Origin: Sphingomonas sp.
Lineage (GTDB): Bacteria; Pseudomonadota; Alphaproteobacteria; Sphingomonadales; Sphingomonadaceae
Assembly (NCBI RefSeq): GCF_017744835.1
Contig: NZ_JAGIAM010000004.1
Location: 1 to 64,000 of the forward strand
Direction: 5' to 3'
Length of the DNA stretch: 64,000 nt
Shown: piece after piece, positions 62,062 to 64,000 of the stretch
Position numbering within the stretch: the first letter of the stretch is position 1
How the letters are laid out: the number at the start of each line of letters is the position of its first letter
The notes under the pieces: model-generated
What the model was told of the DNA's origin: nothing
Seen by the model: the letters and a program-made list of their open reading frames with translations, nothing else
The model's database searches: none
Program-made: the position numbers and the translations under genes

Positions 62062-64000
62062 GCGACGAACTCGACGAAATCCAGGCGATCTTCTTCGAAG
62101 AATGCGCCGAAGGCCTTGCCACTGCCGAGGCCGGCCTCTCCGCTATGCAGGCGGGCGACGTCTCGGCCGAGACGATTGCCGGCGTGTTCCGCGCGGTCCA
62201 CTCGATCAAGGGCGGCGCCGGCGCCTTCGGCCATGCCGACCTGACTGCCTTCGCGCACAAGTTCGAGAATGTCCTCGACGAGGTTCGCGGCGGCAAGATC
62301 GCCCCCACCCCCGGCGTGGTGAAGGTGATGCTGAGTTCGTTCGACGTGCTCTCGGATCACGTCGAGGCCGCCAAGGGCCTCGCCGGCCGCCCTAACGATG
62401 GAGCAGCGCTCGAGGCGCTCGAGCAGGTGCTGGCGAACAAGGGCGCGAGCGACGACGACGCGGCCCCCGTCCCCGCGTCCCCCGCTCCGGCTCCCGTAGC
62501 CGCGACGGCCGACGAGGATGAGTTCGGCTTCACCCCGGTTGCCTTCTCGCTCGACGATTTCGACGCGCCGGCCGAAGCGCCCGTGCCCGCCCCTGCTGAG
62601 GGCGCCTGGACGATACGCTTCAAGCCGTCGCGCGCCGCGCTCGCCAATGCCGGGGAGCCCGTGCTGATCCTGCGCGAGCTCGAGAGCCTGGGCGGCGAGG
62701 TCGTGTCGGTCGACACGTCCGACGTACCGCCGCTGCGCGACCTCGATCCCGAGGACAGCTATTTCACCTGGACGATCCGCGTCCCCGGCGACGTCGCCGA
62801 GGCCGACGTCAGCGACTGCTTCGACTTCATCGCGCCGGACTCGCTTGTCGAGATCAGCCGCGAGGAGGCCCCCGCTCCGGCCGCCACCGAGGCGCCCGCG
62901 GTCGTGGCCGACCTCGACGACCTGATCCCGTTCGAGCCCGTCACCGCGACGATCGAGGACCTGGCGGTCAATATGCAGCAGGTGGTCGAAGCCATTGCCG
63001 CCGTGTCGCCGCCTCCGCCTGCCGAGACGCCGGCGATCGCGCCCAAGGCGGCCGGCGAAGCCGCGCAGACGATCCGCGTCGACCTGGGCAAGCTCGACCT
63101 GCTGCTCAACCTGGTCGGCGAACTGGTGATCCGCAACTCGATCCTAGCCGACCGGCTCTCGCCGGCCGATCGCCAGCGCGTCGAGCTGCCCGAGCTGGCC
63201 CGCCTCACGCGCCAGATCCAGGACAATGTCATGTCGCTGCGCGCGCAGCCGATCAAGCAGGCGTTCAGCCGCGTGCCCCGCATGCTGCGCGACCTCTCGG
63301 TCGAGACCGGCAAGACGATCAACCTCGAGACCTATGGCGAGACGACCGAAGTCGACAAGGGCGTCATCGAGAAGATCGGCGATCCGCTCACCCACATGAT
63401 CCGCAACGCCGCAGACCATGGGCTGGAGAGCGCCGAGGAGCGCATCGCCGCGGGCAAGTCGCCCGAGGGCACGATCAAGCTCTCCGCCGAGCAGCGCGGT
63501 GCGCGCATCTTCGTGCGGGTGCAGGACAATGGCCGCGGCATCAACCGCGAGAAGGTCCGCGCCAAGGCCGTCGAGAAGGGCATCATCCCCGCCGACGCGC
63601 AGCTCACCAACGAAGAGATCGACCAGCTCATCTGCGCCCCGGGCTTCTCGACCGCGGACACGATCTCGAACATCTCGGGCCGCGGCGTCGGCATGGACGT
63701 GGTGCGCTCTAACGTGGAGGCCCTGGGCGGCCGCGTCGAGATCCAGTCGGTCCCCGGCGAAGGCACGACCTTCACGATGATCCTGCCGCTCACGCTGGCG
63801 ATCCTCGACGGCATGATCGTCCGCCTCGCCGGCCAGCGCTTCGTGCTGCCGCTCGCGCATGTGCTCGAGACCGTCCAGCCCGAGCCGGGCCAGGTCAAGC
63901 GCACCTCGCCCGACAGCGAAGTGATCGACATGCGCGGCGAATATGTCCCCGTGAAGCGCGCGACCGAGATCTTCGGCCTCAACGACGATCGTGCGGTCGA
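62058..64000 (+). CDS. cheA: Chemotaxis histidine kinase CheA (3' end outside window)
   Basis: The frame opens at GTG 62058, overlapping the cheY stop, and stays open to the end of the window (about 647 residues seen). The P1 domain has AVHSIKGGAGAFG with phosphoacceptor His48. An acidic Pro/Ala linker with a P2-like part follows, then the P3 dimerisation helices (LLLNLVGELVIRNSILADRL). The P4 ATPase domain has HMIRNAADHGLE, DNGRGI and GFSTADTISNISGRGVGMDV. The P5 CheW-like domain starts around LAGQRFVLPLAHVLETVQPE and is cut. It should be followed by cheW. Confidence 0.95.
   Translation, partial: MSDELDEIQAIFFEECAEGLATAEAGLSAMQAGDVSAETIAGVFRAVHSIKGGAGAFGHADLTAFAHKFENVLDEVRGGKIAPTPGVVKVMLSSFDVLSDHVEAAKGLAGRPNDGAALEALEQVLANKGASDDDAAPVPASPAPAPVAATADEDEFGFTPVAFSLDDFDAPAEAPVPAPAEGAWTIRFKPSRAALANAGEPVLILRELESLGGEVVSVDTSDVPPLRDLDPEDSYFTWTIRVPGDVAEADVSDCFDFIAPDSLVEISREEAPAPAATEAPAVVADLDDLIPFEPVTATIEDLAVNMQQVVEAIAAVSPPPPAETPAIAPKAAGEAAQTIRVDLGKLDLLLNLVGELVIRNSILADRLSPADRQRVELPELARLTRQIQDNVMSLRAQPIKQAFSRVPRMLRDLSVETGKTINLETYGETTEVDKGVIEKIGDPLTHMIRNAADHGLESAEERIAAGKSPEGTIKLSAEQRGARIFVRVQDNGRGINREKVRAKAVEKGIIPADAQLTNEEIDQLICAPGFSTADTISNISGRGVGMDVVRSNVEALGGRVEIQSVPGEGTTFTMILPLTLAILDGMIVRLAGQRFVLPLAHVLETVQPEPGQVKRTSPDSEVIDMRGEYVPVKRATEIFGLNDDRAV

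Overview
The window is GC-rich chromosomal DNA from an alphaproteobacterium, most likely a member of the Sphingomonadaceae (Sphingomonas-like). The inference rests on several family markers: the end of rpoC, a Usg protein, a FlaF flagellin regulator, a motA-STAS-cheY-cheA chemotaxis cluster, a Tat-exported PhoX phosphatase, and small hypothetical proteins and palindromic repeats that I associate with sphingomonads. This is recognition from memory, not a database result. I saw no prophage, insertion sequence, CRISPR array or rRNA operon.

Layout. 1-912 is the 3' end of rpoC with its terminator. 1.0-1.5 kb is a small GIY-YIG nuclease gene between two ~80 bp palindromic repeats. 1.5-9.2 kb holds an OprB-type porin, a chemoreceptor, an SDR, a ketopantoate-reductase-like enzyme coupled to a TauE/SafE exporter, a frameshifted DNA-binding-type protein, a DoxX-like membrane protein and a 56-residue conserved protein. 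9.4-10.3 kb is repeat-rich and carries a small membrane protein. 10.3-17.2 kb holds a vapBC module with a palindromic operator, lepA, a second chemoreceptor, a ferredoxin-NADP reductase, tRNA-Pro(CGG) and usg.

17.2-29.9 kb is one regulatory unit: three tandem FtsX/MacB-type permeases, an ABC ATPase and an HlyD-type adaptor on the minus strand. Divergent to them are an NtrC-type sigma-54 activator and its histidine kinase. The space between holds two divergent sigma-54 (-24/-12) promoters, a palindromic candidate activator site and a 92-codon ORF that probably heads the transporter operon.

29.9-41.7 kb is a full type II secretion cluster (gspC-N, no gspO), in four transcription blocks, with an LppC/Leu-Ile-Val-binding-like periplasmic protein inside it. 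After a frameshifted repeat-type secreted protein come a second gspL/gspM/gspC-like trio and a divergent phoX with a possible PHO box, suggesting a link between secretion and phosphate scavenging. Two coupled amidohydrolases, a PAS histidine kinase/FixJ-type regulator pair and a cassette-like array of small ORFs separated by repeats follow (47.5-55.1 kb).

55.1-64 kb starts with an alginate-export-type porin and ends with a motility region: flaF, a large HAD-superfamily protein coupled to a methyltransferase-like protein, motA, a STAS protein, cheY and the start of cheA. In the last three junctions the genes overlap, implying tight translational coupling.
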